Origin: Superficieibacter electus | GTDB taxonomy: Bacteria > Pseudomonadota > Gammaproteobacteria > Enterobacterales > Enterobacteriaceae | Direction of reading: 5' to 3' | Length of the DNA: 64,000 nucleotides | NCBI RefSeq assembly: GCF_002915575.1 | Contig: NZ_PQGD01000018.1 | Span: 1-64,000 of the forward strand | Shown here: positions 1 through 8,356 of the stretch, piece by piece | How the letters are laid out: each line of letters starts with the position of its first letter | How positions within the stretch are numbered: the first letter of the stretch is position 1 | The notes under the pieces: model-generated | The model's input: the letters and a program-made list of their open reading frames with translations, nothing else | Told to the model about the DNA's origin: nothing | Database searches by the model: none | Position numbers and translations under genes: made by a program

Positions 1-65
1 CCGGGTGTGTAAGCGCAGCGATGCGTTGAGCTAACCGGTACTAATGAACCGTGAGGCTTAACCTT
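1..65 (+). rRNA. 23S rRNA, 3' end (partial)
   Basis: The window opens inside the last bases of a 23S rRNA. The segment ending GAGGCTTAACCTT at 65 matches the conserved 3' terminus of enterobacterial 23S rRNA, and a 5S gene follows about 200 bases later. The neighbouring kgtP and pssA genes indicate the operon corresponding to E. coli rrnG. Only the terminal helix region is inside the window. Confidence 0.93.
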
Positions 66-128
66 ACAACGCCGAAGATGTTTTGGCGGATTTGAGAGAA
101 AGATTTTCAGCTTTGATACAGATTAGCG

Positions 129-248
129 GAAACGAAAGATTTTGCGCTGAGGCAAGGCGGCAAGAGAAGGCAGGGAAGGAGCATACTGAAGTATGTGACT
201 GACCTGACGAGCGCAGCCAACGCAGCATCAGTGAAAAAGATTCGTTTC
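129..248. repeat. ERIC-like palindromic element in the 23S-5S spacer
   Basis: A 120-base imperfect palindrome is bounded by GAAACGAA (129-136) and its reverse complement TTCGTTTC (241-248). Its core around 180-215 (GGAGCATACTGAAGTATG, then GTGACTG and TGACGAGCG) resembles the ERIC/IRU core of enterobacteria, with the AAGTATGTGACTG segment diagnostic. The element roughly doubles the spacer length I would expect from E. coli (about 92 bases). It would be transcribed and form a long hairpin within the pre-rRNA. Confidence 0.7.
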
Positions 249-261
249 ATGCACCAGAATT

Positions 262-381
262 TGCCTGGCGGCAGTAGCGCGGTGGTCCCACCTGACCCCA
301 TGCCGAACTCAGAAGTGAAACGCCGTAGCGCCGATGGTAGTGTGGGGTCTCCCCATGCGAGAGTAGGGAACTGCCAGGCAT
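262..381 (+). rRNA. rrf: 5S rRNA
   Basis: A 120-base 5S rRNA runs from TGCCTGGCGGC to GCCAGGCAT. The two ends pair to form helix I. The internal sequence (GGTCCCACCTGACCCCATGC, CCGAACTCAGAAGTGAAACG) is the conserved enterobacterial 5S sequence. Length and termini agree exactly with the E. coli gene. Confidence 0.98.
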
Positions 382-391
382 CAAATAAGTG

Positions 392-420
392 AAAAGCCCA
401 TCCGTCAGGATGGGCTTTTT
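392..420 (+). terminator. rRNA operon terminator
   Basis: A 12-base-pair stem (AAAAGCCCATCC / GGATGGGCTTTT) with a GTCA loop is followed by a T run, about 10 bases after the 5S gene. This is the standard rrn rho-independent terminator and ends the rRNA operon. Confidence 0.95.
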
Positions 421-573
421 GCGTTTCTGCATTCTGTCGCAGAAATGCAAAGCCCGGCGTTACCGGGCAAACCAGTTAAGATTTCTTTAGCCCTGGAAGC
501 CAGAGTGAAATCCCACCGGACCCGATCCAATGAACTATCCTTATACTGCCCTTGTAAGCAGAGAGGATCTCAA

Positions 574-1029
574 TTGGCTATCAAACCCTTCAATTACCAG
601 CAGGACTTTTCCGACATCAACTTTCGCCAGCATCCTGAGCTGTATCAGGTTGGGCGAGGAGAACAGGGCGTATTGCTGGTCGAGCCGTATAAAGGCGAAA
701 TTCTTCCCTTCTGGCGTTACAAAGACGAAGCCTCGGCGATTAAATCGGCTGAAAAGATCTACCAGCTATTTGAGGATTACCGCAAGCAGGATGATTTCGT
801 TGGCATGGACATGGCACGGAAATTTATTCAAATGGGATATACCCGTGCCAGACGCTACGCCAACTATAAAGGTGGCAAAAAGTATGCGCAGGACGGCAGC
901 CTGAATACACGAGGCAACGATCCTACCAAAGCGGCAGCGGCGACAGTTTTTAAGGGATGGTGGGATAAAATCCGTGGAGATGAGGATTACCTTAAACGAA
1001 AACGCGCGCACCAGGCGAAGTGGGGATAA
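574..1029 (+). CDS. DUF4385 family cytoplasmic protein
   Basis: This is a small soluble protein of about 151 residues that I recognise as DUF4385; its function is unknown. I chose the TTG at 574 because AGAGGA lies 6-7 bases upstream. Frame continues upstream to 445, but that region has no ribosome site and reads unlike the rest. The protein has no signal peptide or membrane segment and is rich in basic and aromatic residues, including a Tyr/Arg-rich stretch (RARRYANYKGGKKY) in the second half. A TATACT hexamer at 542-547 may be its -10 element. It lies directly downstream of the rRNA terminator and upstream of kgtP. E. coli K-12 lacks it here to my knowledge, so it is probably an accessory gene. 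Confidence 0.8.
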   Translation: MAIKPFNYQQDFSDINFRQHPELYQVGRGEQGVLLVEPYKGEILPFWRYKDEASAIKSAEKIYQLFEDYRKQDDFVGMDMARKFIQMGYTRARRYANYKGGKKYAQDGSLNTRGNDPTKAAAATVFKGWWDKIRGDEDYLKRKRAHQAKWG

Positions 1030-1133
1030 AAAATTAGCCAACAAATAATTAACACTTTATTTACTTTTTCAGCCCGCGTAATCTGAATCTCCAAAACTAA
1101 AGGCTGAACAAGCCGCATAACAAGGAGAACACT

Positions 1134-2435
1134 ATGGCAGATATTATTCAGCGCACAGATAAAACAAACGCTGATGCTCCGGAAGTACGACGTCGGGTAT
1201 GGGCCATCGTAGGCGCGTCTTCCGGAAACCTGGTAGAATGGTTTGATTTCTATGTCTACTCTTTCTGCTCACTCTATTTTGCGCATATCTTCTTCCCCTC
1301 TGGCAATACCACTACTCAATTACTGCAAACGGCGGGTGTTTTTGCGGCTGGTTTCTTAATGCGACCTATTGGTGGCTGGCTGTTCGGCCGTATCGCCGAT
1401 CGGCGCGGGCGAAAAACCTCAATGCTGATTTCAGTATGCATGATGTGTCTGGGTTCTCTGGTGATTGCCTGTCTGCCGGGCTATGACGCTATCGGTACAT
1501 GGGCACCAGCGCTGCTGTTGATCGCAAGGCTGTTTCAGGGGCTGTCTGTGGGTGGTGAGTACGGAACCAGTGCAACCTATATGAGTGAAGTTGCGCTTGA
1601 AGGGCGTAAAGGATTTTTCGCGTCATTCCAGTATGTCACGCTGATTGGCGGGCAGTTGCTGGCGTTGTTGGTCGTCGTGATTTTGCAGCAGGTGCTTGAT
1701 GATGCTGAACTTCGCGCCTGGGGCTGGCGAATTCCTTTTGCGCTGGGGGCAGTGCTGGCTGTCGTTGCCCTCTGGTTACGTCGCCAGCTTGATGAAACCT
1801 CAAAACATGAAACCCGTGCTCTGAAGGAAGCAGGTTCGTTTAAAGGACTGTGGCGCAATCGCAAAGCTTTTATTATGGTCCTTGGTTTCACGGCTGGCGG
1901 TTCCCTGGCGTTCTATACCTTTACCACCTATATGCAGAAATATCTGGTGAACACTGCAGGTATGCATGCCAATGTGGCCAGCGCCATCATGACCGCCGCA
2001 TTGTTTATTTTTATGCTGCTACAGCCGGTGATAGGTGCCCTGTCTGACAGAATAGGACGACGAGCTTCAATGCTCTGTTTTGGCGGGCTTACTGCACTGT
2101 TTACTGTTCCCATCCTGACCGCGCTGCAAAATGTCACTTCGCCTTATGCTGCCTTTGCTCTGGTGATGTGTGCTCTGGTTATTGTCAGTTTTTACACCTC
2201 GATTAGCGGCATTCTGAAAGCCGAGATGTTTCCGGCACAGGTCAGGGCACTTGGGGTTGGACTTTCTTATGCTGTCGCTAACGCGTTATTTGGTGGATCG
2301 GCAGAGTATGTCGCACTGTCGCTGAAATCCATGGGTTCAGAGAGCGCCTTTTTCTGGTATGTCACCGCGCTGGGGGCCATCGCTTTCCTGGTCTCGCTCA
2401 TGTTGCACAAAAAAGGCAAGGGTCTGCGCCTTTAA
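1134..2435 (+). CDS. kgtP: Alpha-ketoglutarate permease (MFS, proton symporter)
   Basis: This inner-membrane transporter imports 2-oxoglutarate with protons. The 433 residues match the E. coli KgtP length (432). It shows the metabolite:proton symporter pattern: an N-terminal [13 protein letters not shown] motif, the MFS loop 2-3 signature [10 protein letters not shown] (residues ~84-93), a repeat of it as DRIGRR in the C-terminal half, and about 12 hydrophobic helices. The start has AAGGAG well placed upstream. The gene appears monocistronic; its stop overlaps the convergent yfiM stop by 4 bases, so the two transcripts share 3' sequence. It is next to the rRNA operon as in E. coli. Confidence 0.97.
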   Translation: MADIIQRTDKTNADAPEVRRRVWAIVGASSGNLVEWFDFYVYSFCSLYFAHIFFPSGNTTTQLLQTAGVFAAGFLMRPIGGWLFGRIADRRGRKTSMLISVCMMCLGSLVIACLPGYDAIGTWAPALLLIARLFQGLSVGGEYGTSATYMSEVALEGRKGFFASFQYVTLIGGQLLALLVVVILQQVLDDAELRAWGWRIPFALGAVLAVVALWLRRQLDETSKHETRALKEAGSFKGLWRNRKAFIMVLGFTAGGSLAFYTFTTYMQKYLVNTAGMHANVASAIMTAALFIFMLLQPVIGALSDRIGRRASMLCFGGLTALFTVPILTALQNVTSPYAAFALVMCALVIVSFYTSISGILKAEMFPAQVRALGVGLSYAVANALFGGSAEYVALSLKSMGSESAFFWYVTALGAIAFLVSLMLHKKGKGLRL

Positions 2436-2755
2436 TGCTGGGCCAGTTGCCATACCGTATAACCGGTGGTGGCACCGGCTACATCCCACGCAAAATCTTT
2501 CCAGCTCCAGCCGCTCCCTGCCGGGCGGCTGTCCCATAGCTCCTTCGATGCGCCGAGTCCCAATGAGAACATCACGCCAATTGCTGCGCTGCGGTCACGG
2601 CTAATTCCCTGATGCTGCGCATACTCATTACCCGCAGCGGAAAGCATCGCGGAGGCGATAAAGTGCTGCGCTTTATCCTGCCCGTGCCAGCTATCGTCAG
2701 CCATATGACTGCAGGCAGAGAGGAGCAAAATACTGCAAAGCAAAAAATAGCGCAT
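2432..2755 (-). CDS. yfiM: YfiM, predicted lipoprotein
   Basis: A 107-residue protein of unknown function, close to E. coli YfiM. The N-terminus [15 protein letters not shown] is a lipoprotein signal with lipobox LSAC, so the mature protein should begin at Cys15 and be anchored in the envelope. I chose the ATG at 2755 rather than the one at 2767 because GAGG is placed 6 bases before it and the length then equals that of E. coli. It contains a conserved W-H-G-x-D-K-A-Q-H segment near the mature N-terminus. The gene lies directly after the pssA terminator and converges on kgtP. Confidence 0.88.
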   Translation of the reverse strand: MRYFLLCSILLLSACSHMADDSWHGQDKAQHFIASAMLSAAGNEYAQHQGISRDRSAAIGVMFSLGLGASKELWDSRPAGSGWSWKDFAWDVAGATTGYTVWQLAQH

Positions 2756-2769
2756 GGCAGGCCTCATAA

Positions 2770-2795
2770 AAAAGCCCCGACACTGCGGGGCTTAA
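2770..2795 (-). terminator. pssA rho-independent terminator
   Basis: Reading the minus strand, GCCCCG pairs with CGGGGC across a 6-base loop and runs into a T tract (the plus strand shows AAAAAA at the left side). It lies 2 bases after the pssA stop and just before the yfiM ribosome-binding site, separating the two genes. Confidence 0.85.
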
Positions 2796-2797
2796 TA

Positions 2798-4156
2798 CTA
2801 CAGGATACGGCTTATCAGCCTGTCGATACGGATACGTCGCAGACGACGGATAAGCTTACGCACTTTCACGGGGTACTCAGCAATACTCTGTAAATCGCTA
2901 TAGTGTTTAACCACCGTTGTGTGAGTGCGGATCAGTTCCAGCTCTTTATCCCGCTGAGCAGCCAGTTCCTGACGTGGATCGTGGATCAAAATTGCATTTT
3001 CGAGGTCCAGACGCCATGCGCGCGGGTTAAGGTTATTGCCAGTTAGTAACATCCATTCGTCGTCCACCCACATGCCTTTGAGATGATAAGTATTATCGTC
3101 GTCCTTCCACAGACGAACGATCAACTGATCGGTATTCACATAGTATTGTAGACGGCTGAGGAACCGACGCAGATTGATCTCGTAAAGATAAGGTAGCGCG
3201 CCAATGATTTTAAACGGTTGATCTTCAGGGATATAGAAATCATTAGCCGTTTTATCACCAACAATAATTTCGACTTTTTTCCCTTCGCGCAGTAAATGGA
3301 TAATGTTGCGTACCAGCACGGCCGGAAGGTTAAAGTAAGGCGTACAAATGGTCAGCTTTTGCTCTGCACAGGGCATCAGATGGAAAATCGTCTTGTTGAG
3401 CAGGCTGGATTTACCCAGACCGACCAGCGGGGTCACCGCAAGCTGCTCATTATCCGCATTACCCTGGAAATGATAGCTGGTATCGCGCAGCTCCTGCCGA
3501 TAAAGACGAACGTCATTTTTGATTTCCGGACTTTTCGGGCGGGCGTCGTTATCAAGACGATTTACACCCCGACCCTGGATCAGATTTTGATCCACCCAGT
3601 CGAACATAATATCGGCCATCCGGGCATTACGGATTTTCTGGTAGCGATCGTAGCGGTACTTATCGTGCTGATGTAAATAGACGTCATTGAGGCTGGCACC
3701 GCTATAAAGTACGGCATCATCAATAATGAAACCTTTATAGTGCAGGACGCCCAGCGCTTCACGGGTATTAACCGGTACGCCGTAAACAGGAACGTCTACG
3801 CCAGGGTTTTCCTGCGCAATACGGCAGTACCAGTCAGCATTGGTATTCGATGCAGCAGCCCCAATGCGGCCTCGCTGAGCGCGATGCCAGTCGACCAGAA
3901 CGCGAACGTCCAGCTCAGGACGCTGACGTTTGGCTTCATACAACGCCGACAAAATACCCTTACCGCCATCATCCTGCTCCAGATAGAGTGCGATGACGCA
4001 TATCCGGCGCGTGGCGCGAGCGATAGCAGCCAGCAACGCTTCCCGAAAATCAGCGGGGCTGTAAAAGAACTTAACATCATCAACTGACTGAGAAAGCTTA
4101 GGTAGTTGGGCAAGGTGTTGTTGATGTTTATTACGCTTAAATTTTGACAACATCAC
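2798..4156 (-). CDS. pssA: CDP-diacylglycerol--serine O-phosphatidyltransferase
   Basis: PssA makes phosphatidylserine from CDP-diacylglycerol and L-serine, the committed step to phosphatidylethanolamine. It is a peripheral enzyme of the phospholipase-D superfamily in Gram-negatives. Two HKD catalytic motifs are visible: HYKGFIIDD (residues ~138-146) and HLKGMWVDD in the second half. The length is 451-452 residues against 451 in E. coli. The start is ambiguous between GTG at 4156 and the adjacent ATG at 4153; the latter gives the E. coli N-terminus MLSKFKRNK. A 38-codon ORF overlaps the start in another frame. The strongly basic C-terminus (VRKLIRRLRRIRIDR) fits binding to acidic membranes or ribosomes. 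Confidence 0.98.
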   Translation of the reverse strand: MMLSKFKRNKHQQHLAQLPKLSQSVDDVKFFYSPADFREALLAAIARATRRICVIALYLEQDDGGKGILSALYEAKRQRPELDVRVLVDWHRAQRGRIGAAASNTNADWYCRIAQENPGVDVPVYGVPVNTREALGVLHYKGFIIDDAVLYSGASLNDVYLHQHDKYRYDRYQKIRNARMADIMFDWVDQNLIQGRGVNRLDNDARPKSPEIKNDVRLYRQELRDTSYHFQGNADNEQLAVTPLVGLGKSSLLNKTIFHLMPCAEQKLTICTPYFNLPAVLVRNIIHLLREGKKVEIIVGDKTANDFYIPEDQPFKIIGALPYLYEINLRRFLSRLQYYVNTDQLIVRLWKDDDNTYHLKGMWVDDEWMLLTGNNLNPRAWRLDLENAILIHDPRQELAAQRDKELELIRTHTTVVKHYSDLQSIAEYPVKVRKLIRRLRRIRIDRLISRIL

Positions 4157-4253
4157 AGTGCGGTTCTTCTCTGTTTATTGAAGGGTCCTCTGTACCAGGC
4201 AGACGACTTAAGCGAGCAATCATATCACCGTTGCCTGCCAAAGTGATCAACAT
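4137..4253 (-). CDS. Candidate 38-residue leader ORF overlapping the pssA start
   Basis: On the minus strand an ATG at 4253 opens a 38-codon frame that stops with TAA at 4137-4139. It passes through the pssA start codon in a different frame, overlapping it by about 17-20 bases. The predicted peptide begins MLITLAGNGDMIARLSRLPG. The ribosome site is weak (GGAA is too close to the ATG). Start-overlapping short frames often couple translation, so this could be a pssA leader, but an ORF this short can arise by chance. Confidence 0.35.
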   Translation of the reverse strand: MLITLAGNGDMIARLSRLPGTEDPSINREEPHCDVVKI

Positions 4254-4267
4254 TTCCAGCAGCTTAC

Positions 4268-6928
4268 TTATGTATTCCCGGACTTAGCCAGCAATAGCGT
4301 CAGACCAACGATGCCATCTTCGAGTTGGATATCGACATCAAATCCCAGCTTACGCGCCAGGGCCACCATACCGCGGTTATTCGGCATCGTAATCCCATTT
4401 AGCCGCTCCAGTCCGTGGTCGCGGGTATAATGAATGAGTTTCTCCAGCAGGCGTCGACCCAGTCCTAACCCTTTAAGATCTGAACGAACCAGCACGGCAA
4501 ACTCAGCATCGATATTGTCCGGATCTGAGATGGCACGGGTGACACCGAGGATCTCTTCACCTTCATCCCGTTGACGAATGGCCACGAACGCCATTTCCCG
4601 ATCGTAGTCTATCTGTGTCATGTTCGCTAAATCTTCATGGGTAAATTCGTTGATCTCGCTAAAGTAGCGATAGTACAGATCTTCTTTGGTGACCTGAGCA
4701 ATAAAGCGCTGGAGAGACGGTTCGTCTTCCGGCAGGATTGGCCGGAACAGACAGCGTTCGCCATTCTTCAGTTCAACCCACTCCTCTAACTGCTGCGGAT
4801 ACGAGCGCACCGCCAGTCGACTCTCACGGTCGCCTTCAAATGGCGCAATGTCGAGAGTGACATCCAGCACGGTGAATTCATCTCCCGAGGCCAGCAGCGG
4901 ATGAATATCCAGCCGTTGAATTTCCGGACAGTCAACAATCAGGTTAGAGACCCGCACCAGCAACTGACTAAGGCCAGCAATATCAAGGGGCCGCAGTGCA
5001 CTGCGGCCACGGATTTTCTTCCCTTTGATCGCCTGGATCACCAAATAACGGGCAAGATTCATATTGAGGGGCGGCAGGGCAACGGCGGCCTGATCGTCCG
5101 CGCGCCACTCAACATTACCTTCACCGAGCATAATTACCGGACCAAAAACCGGATCGTGCTCAACCACGACCCGTAATTCCTGTGCTCCGGCGCGATTGGC
5201 CATACTTTGTACCAGCAGCCCATGAATACGCGCCCCCGGCCAGGCCATTTTTACCCGATCGAGGATGGCATCAGCGGCCTGCTGTACCTCCGCTGCGGTA
5301 CGCAGGTATAGCATGACACCCTGAACTTCTGATTTGTGTGGAATATCCGGCGAGCGCAGTTTTAGCGCTACCGGATAGCCAATTTGCCCGGCAATATGCA
5401 CCGCTTCCGCGCTGTCACTGGCGATCCACGTTGGCAACGTATGCAGGCCATAGGCCTGTAGAACAGGTTGTACTTCATGGGTATCCAGCGAAGAGGCCCC
5501 TTCCGCAAGTGCCTGCTGCAGGACGTTATGCGCTTCGGCGGTATTGGCCGCAAGGTTATCCGGCAAGGCGGGCGTTTCCCGCAGTTGTTTCTGGTTGCGC
5601 CTGTACTCGACCATATGCATAAACGCGGTGATGGTACCTTCCGGCGTGCGATAGGTGGGCAGCCCGGCTTCGCTGAACAGTCGGCGGGCTTCCTGGGAAG
5701 AAAATTCACCACACCAGTTAGTCAGTACCGTCACGTATTTTCCACGCGGGTGACGTTTAATCGCATCAATCAACGCAAGCGCACTTTCAGTACCAGGGGC
5801 GGCGGCGCTGGGGGAGTGGATAACCATCAGCGCATCGAAATCCTGACTGTTCAAGAGAATGTTAAGCGCGGCAAGATAATGCTCGCTGCTGGCATCATCA
5901 CGCAAATCAAGCGGATTAGCCGCCTCAACTGAATCGGGAAGCGCCTGGCGTAGCTGCTGGCAGGTTTGCTCGCTGAGCGAAGCCAGTTTACCATTGCGCA
6001 GCCACAGCGAGTCCAGCGCCAGTGCGGCCGGAGCCGCGCCGTTACTGATGATCATCAGGCGCTCGCCGCGCAGTGGCCGCATATGACTGAGCGTTTCAAC
6101 GGCAGAAAAAAGCTCGTGAGTATCCTGCACGCGCAGCAGACCCGCACGCTGGATGGCCGCATCCCAGGCCGGGTCCATTCCGGAATTTACATGTAGTAAG
6201 CGCTGCGCATCCGGACTGCGTCCGCTTTTAATCACCAGAATCGGCTTATTACGTGACGCGCTACGGGCCGCCGAAACGAAACGGCGGGCATCGCTTAAGT
6301 GCTCCAGATAAAGCAGAATGGCGCTGGTTTTACTGTCGCGGGCGAGAAAATCCAGCAGTTCATCCACGTCAATATCCAGGCTATCACCGAGCGCGATAAA
6401 ATAGGAAAAACCCATCTCCCGCTGCTGCGCCCAGTCAAGAATCGTGTTGGACACCGCCGCCGACTGCGATATAAATGCCAGCTTACCGCGCGTGATCGGT
6501 ACCGGAGAGAAACTGGCATTAAGCCCCTGCCAGGGAGCCAGAAGGCCGAGGCTGTTGGGGCCAAGAAGCCGCATCTGATAACGTCGGGCGCAGGCCTGGA
6601 GTTCGGCAAATTGTTCCGGAGGAGACGAGAGGATAATGCAGGTTTTACATCCTTTTTCACCCAGCGCCTCAAGTAACATCAGATTGCGCCGCGCGTGAGT
6701 GCACAATACTGCCAGGTCAGGTGTAAAGGGTAAACTGGCAACATTCGGCCAGGCCAGCACGCCCAGTACGGCTTTCCAGGCCGGCGTAACGGGCAGTACC
6801 GGCCCGCTGAAGCCGCCGGCCAGTAGATTGCGCATCATCAAATAACCAGCCCGCTGCGGCTTCATTGACGCGCCGATGACCGCGATTGATTTCGGCCGCA
6901 GTAGCGCTTCCAGTCCTCGCTGACTCAT
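4268..6928 (-). CDS. patZ: Protein lysine acetyltransferase Pat (PatZ/Pka)
   Basis: This cytoplasmic enzyme acetylates lysines of metabolic enzymes such as acetyl-CoA synthetase using acetyl-CoA. The 886 residues match the E. coli length. The order is an N-terminal CoA-binding domain (IAVIGAS near residue 15), succinyl-CoA-ligase-like domains, an ATP-grasp region (GYPVALKLRSPDIPHKSE around residue 520), and a C-terminal GNAT domain from about 725 with the acetyl-CoA loop DLKGLGLGRRLL. The ligase-like part is regarded as regulatory in this family. The gene follows tapT by about 35 bases on the same strand and is probably co-transcribed with it. Confidence 0.96.
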   Translation of the reverse strand: MSQRGLEALLRPKSIAVIGASMKPQRAGYLMMRNLLAGGFSGPVLPVTPAWKAVLGVLAWPNVASLPFTPDLAVLCTHARRNLMLLEALGEKGCKTCIILSSPPEQFAELQACARRYQMRLLGPNSLGLLAPWQGLNASFSPVPITRGKLAFISQSAAVSNTILDWAQQREMGFSYFIALGDSLDIDVDELLDFLARDSKTSAILLYLEHLSDARRFVSAARSASRNKPILVIKSGRSPDAQRLLHVNSGMDPAWDAAIQRAGLLRVQDTHELFSAVETLSHMRPLRGERLMIISNGAAPAALALDSLWLRNGKLASLSEQTCQQLRQALPDSVEAANPLDLRDDASSEHYLAALNILLNSQDFDALMVIHSPSAAAPGTESALALIDAIKRHPRGKYVTVLTNWCGEFSSQEARRLFSEAGLPTYRTPEGTITAFMHMVEYRRNQKQLRETPALPDNLAANTAEAHNVLQQALAEGASSLDTHEVQPVLQAYGLHTLPTWIASDSAEAVHIAGQIGYPVALKLRSPDIPHKSEVQGVMLYLRTAAEVQQAADAILDRVKMAWPGARIHGLLVQSMANRAGAQELRVVVEHDPVFGPVIMLGEGNVEWRADDQAAVALPPLNMNLARYLVIQAIKGKKIRGRSALRPLDIAGLSQLLVRVSNLIVDCPEIQRLDIHPLLASGDEFTVLDVTLDIAPFEGDRESRLAVRSYPQQLEEWVELKNGERCLFRPILPEDEPSLQRFIAQVTKEDLYYRYFSEINEFTHEDLANMTQIDYDREMAFVAIRQRDEGEEILGVTRAISDPDNIDAEFAVLVRSDLKGLGLGRRLLEKLIHYTRDHGLERLNGITMPNNRGMVALARKLGFDVDIQLEDGIVGLTLLLAKSGNT

Positions 6929-6963
6929 TCCCGTCTTCCTTATGCAGAAGTGACCGAATGATT

Positions 6964-7662
6964 TTAAACGCTTTCTGGCAATGCTGCTGTGATGTTGCTT
7001 TGATGTGCAGACTTTCCTGCCAGATAACGCTCGCGGAAAAGGGAAAAGTGAGCGCCGAGGCGGGTTGCTGCGTCAACATCTCCTGCCAGATCCAGCAAGG
7101 CGATGGCGACCTCAGCGGTGCAATACTGGCCTTCGGCATGAACTTCACGCAGGCGATAAGATGAAACGCGTGAAAGATCGACAGAAATTATCGGCAGCGC
7201 GTCCAGCCACGGGCTTTTGCGAAACATTTTCCGTGCTTCAGGCCACGTGCCGTCCAGCATAATATACAGCGGTGGTTTACCCGACGGCGGTGTAGATAAT
7301 ACCTGGCGTTCCGCACCCGCATAAGAGGCTGGAAAAACGACCAGCGGCTGATAATCAGGATTGGCGACCAGATCCAGCAGTGCCTGCGGCGGCTCGGTGC
7401 GCGACCATTGAAAAGCGGTCGTTTGCGGCAGAATGTCGGCGATCAACCGTCCAGTATTGCTGGGTTTCATCGGCTCGGTATCAAACATGACCAGGCAAAA
7501 CCGACTTTGCGCCTGAGTGGGTACGATGGTAGTGCACAGGCAGGTTTTTAGCGGCAGAAGGCAGCGCTGACAGCGGCGAACGCGATTACCACGAGCAAGA
7601 AAAGGGCGAGTTGCACGAGCGAGTCGCTCAGCGCGAAGGCGAAGTACGGCGTTATCAGTCAT
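6964..7662 (-). CDS. tapT: tRNA-uridine aminocarboxypropyltransferase (DTW domain)
   Basis: TapT (formerly YfiP) transfers the aminocarboxypropyl group of S-adenosylmethionine to U47 of tRNAs, making acp3U. The 232 residues match E. coli. A zinc-type cysteine cluster (CQRCLLPLKTCLC, residues ~34-46) and the family signature LDGTWPEARKM (the D-x-T-W motif) are visible. It lies upstream of patZ on the same strand with a short gap, giving a two-gene unit. Confidence 0.94.
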   Translation of the reverse strand: MTDNAVLRLRAERLARATRPFLARGNRVRRCQRCLLPLKTCLCTTIVPTQAQSRFCLVMFDTEPMKPSNTGRLIADILPQTTAFQWSRTEPPQALLDLVANPDYQPLVVFPASYAGAERQVLSTPPSGKPPLYIMLDGTWPEARKMFRKSPWLDALPIISVDLSRVSSYRLREVHAEGQYCTAEVAIALLDLAGDVDAATRLGAHFSLFRERYLAGKSAHQSNITAALPESV

Positions 7663-7702
7663 GAGCGGGGTACAGAAAAAACGCCATTGTCGCAGAGCTG
7701 AG

Positions 7703-7727
7703 AGCAGGGCACAAGTCGTGCCCTGCT
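7703..7727 (-). terminator. Hairpin after trxC
   Basis: A perfect 10-base-pair stem (AGCAGGGCAC / GTGCCCTGCT) with a 5-base loop follows the trxC stop by a few bases. No clear T run follows it on the minus strand, so it may be a 3'-end protecting hairpin or a weak terminator before tapT. Confidence 0.6.
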
Positions 7728-7731
7728 TAAC

Positions 7732-8151
7732 TTAGAGGGATTCGTTTAGCCAGCTGTCAAAAGGGGCTTTCGGCACTGCGCCATTGAGCATATCGACAAC
7801 TTCACCTTTTTTGAAAATCATGATTGTCGGAATACTGCGAATACGGAATCTGGCGCTTAACTCACGCTCGGCTTCGGTATTCACTTTTACAAAACGCACT
7901 TTGCCGCTGCGTTCCTCTGCTACATCTTCGAACACCGGCGCGAAATTACGGCAGGGGCCGCACCACGGTGCCCAAAAATCTACGACCACGGGCAGATCAT
8001 CCTTAAGCAGTTTATCGAGTGTCTCACCGGTCGCATTGATCACATCGCCGTCGAACAGGTCGTGGCCGCAGCGTCCACATTTCGCAATATCGTCCATTCG
8101 ATCGTCCGGAATGCGGTTAAGCGCCTGGCAACTGGCACAAACGGTATTCAT
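7732..8151 (-). CDS. trxC: Thioredoxin 2
   Basis: A cytoplasmic disulfide reductase with an N-terminal zinc domain. The two CxxC pairs CASC and CGRC lie at residues ~5-8 and ~25-28, followed by a thioredoxin fold with active site WCGPC and the conserved cis-proline loop RSIPTIMIF. The ATG at 8151 gives the 139-residue length of E. coli TrxC and has GAGG upstream; the open frame extends 12 codons further but without support. E. coli trxC is induced by OxyR. I looked for an OxyR box upstream and saw only partial matches. Confidence 0.96.
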   Translation of the reverse strand: MNTVCASCQALNRIPDDRMDDIAKCGRCGHDLFDGDVINATGETLDKLLKDDLPVVVDFWAPWCGPCRNFAPVFEDVAEERSGKVRFVKVNTEAERELSARFRIRSIPTIMIFKKGEVVDMLNGAVPKAPFDSWLNESL

Positions 8152-8356
8152 AACTAACCTCAGGGTAGGAAGGGGGACAAAAGGCAATAATGCCGGAATG
8201 TTTCTTTAATGTTACATATTATTAGTGAGCCTGTTTTAAACAACAACGTGTTTTATTCGATGAGTACAATAGACACAGGCTTTTGAACGAAAACATGGCG
8301 AAGCGGGTGTACATCAGGTAATCTGCGCGCTTCGCGCAGCGCTGGTGGAGGAAAGC

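Noticed and set aside
445-573. N-terminal 43-codon extension of the DUF4385 gene
   Set aside because: It begins next to the rRNA terminator, lacks a ribosome site and contains a probable -10 element. The TTG at 574 is better supported.
8152-8356. OxyR site for trxC
   Set aside because: Only partial CTAT/ATCG half-elements were seen with the expected 7-base spacing. The match is too weak to list as a feature.
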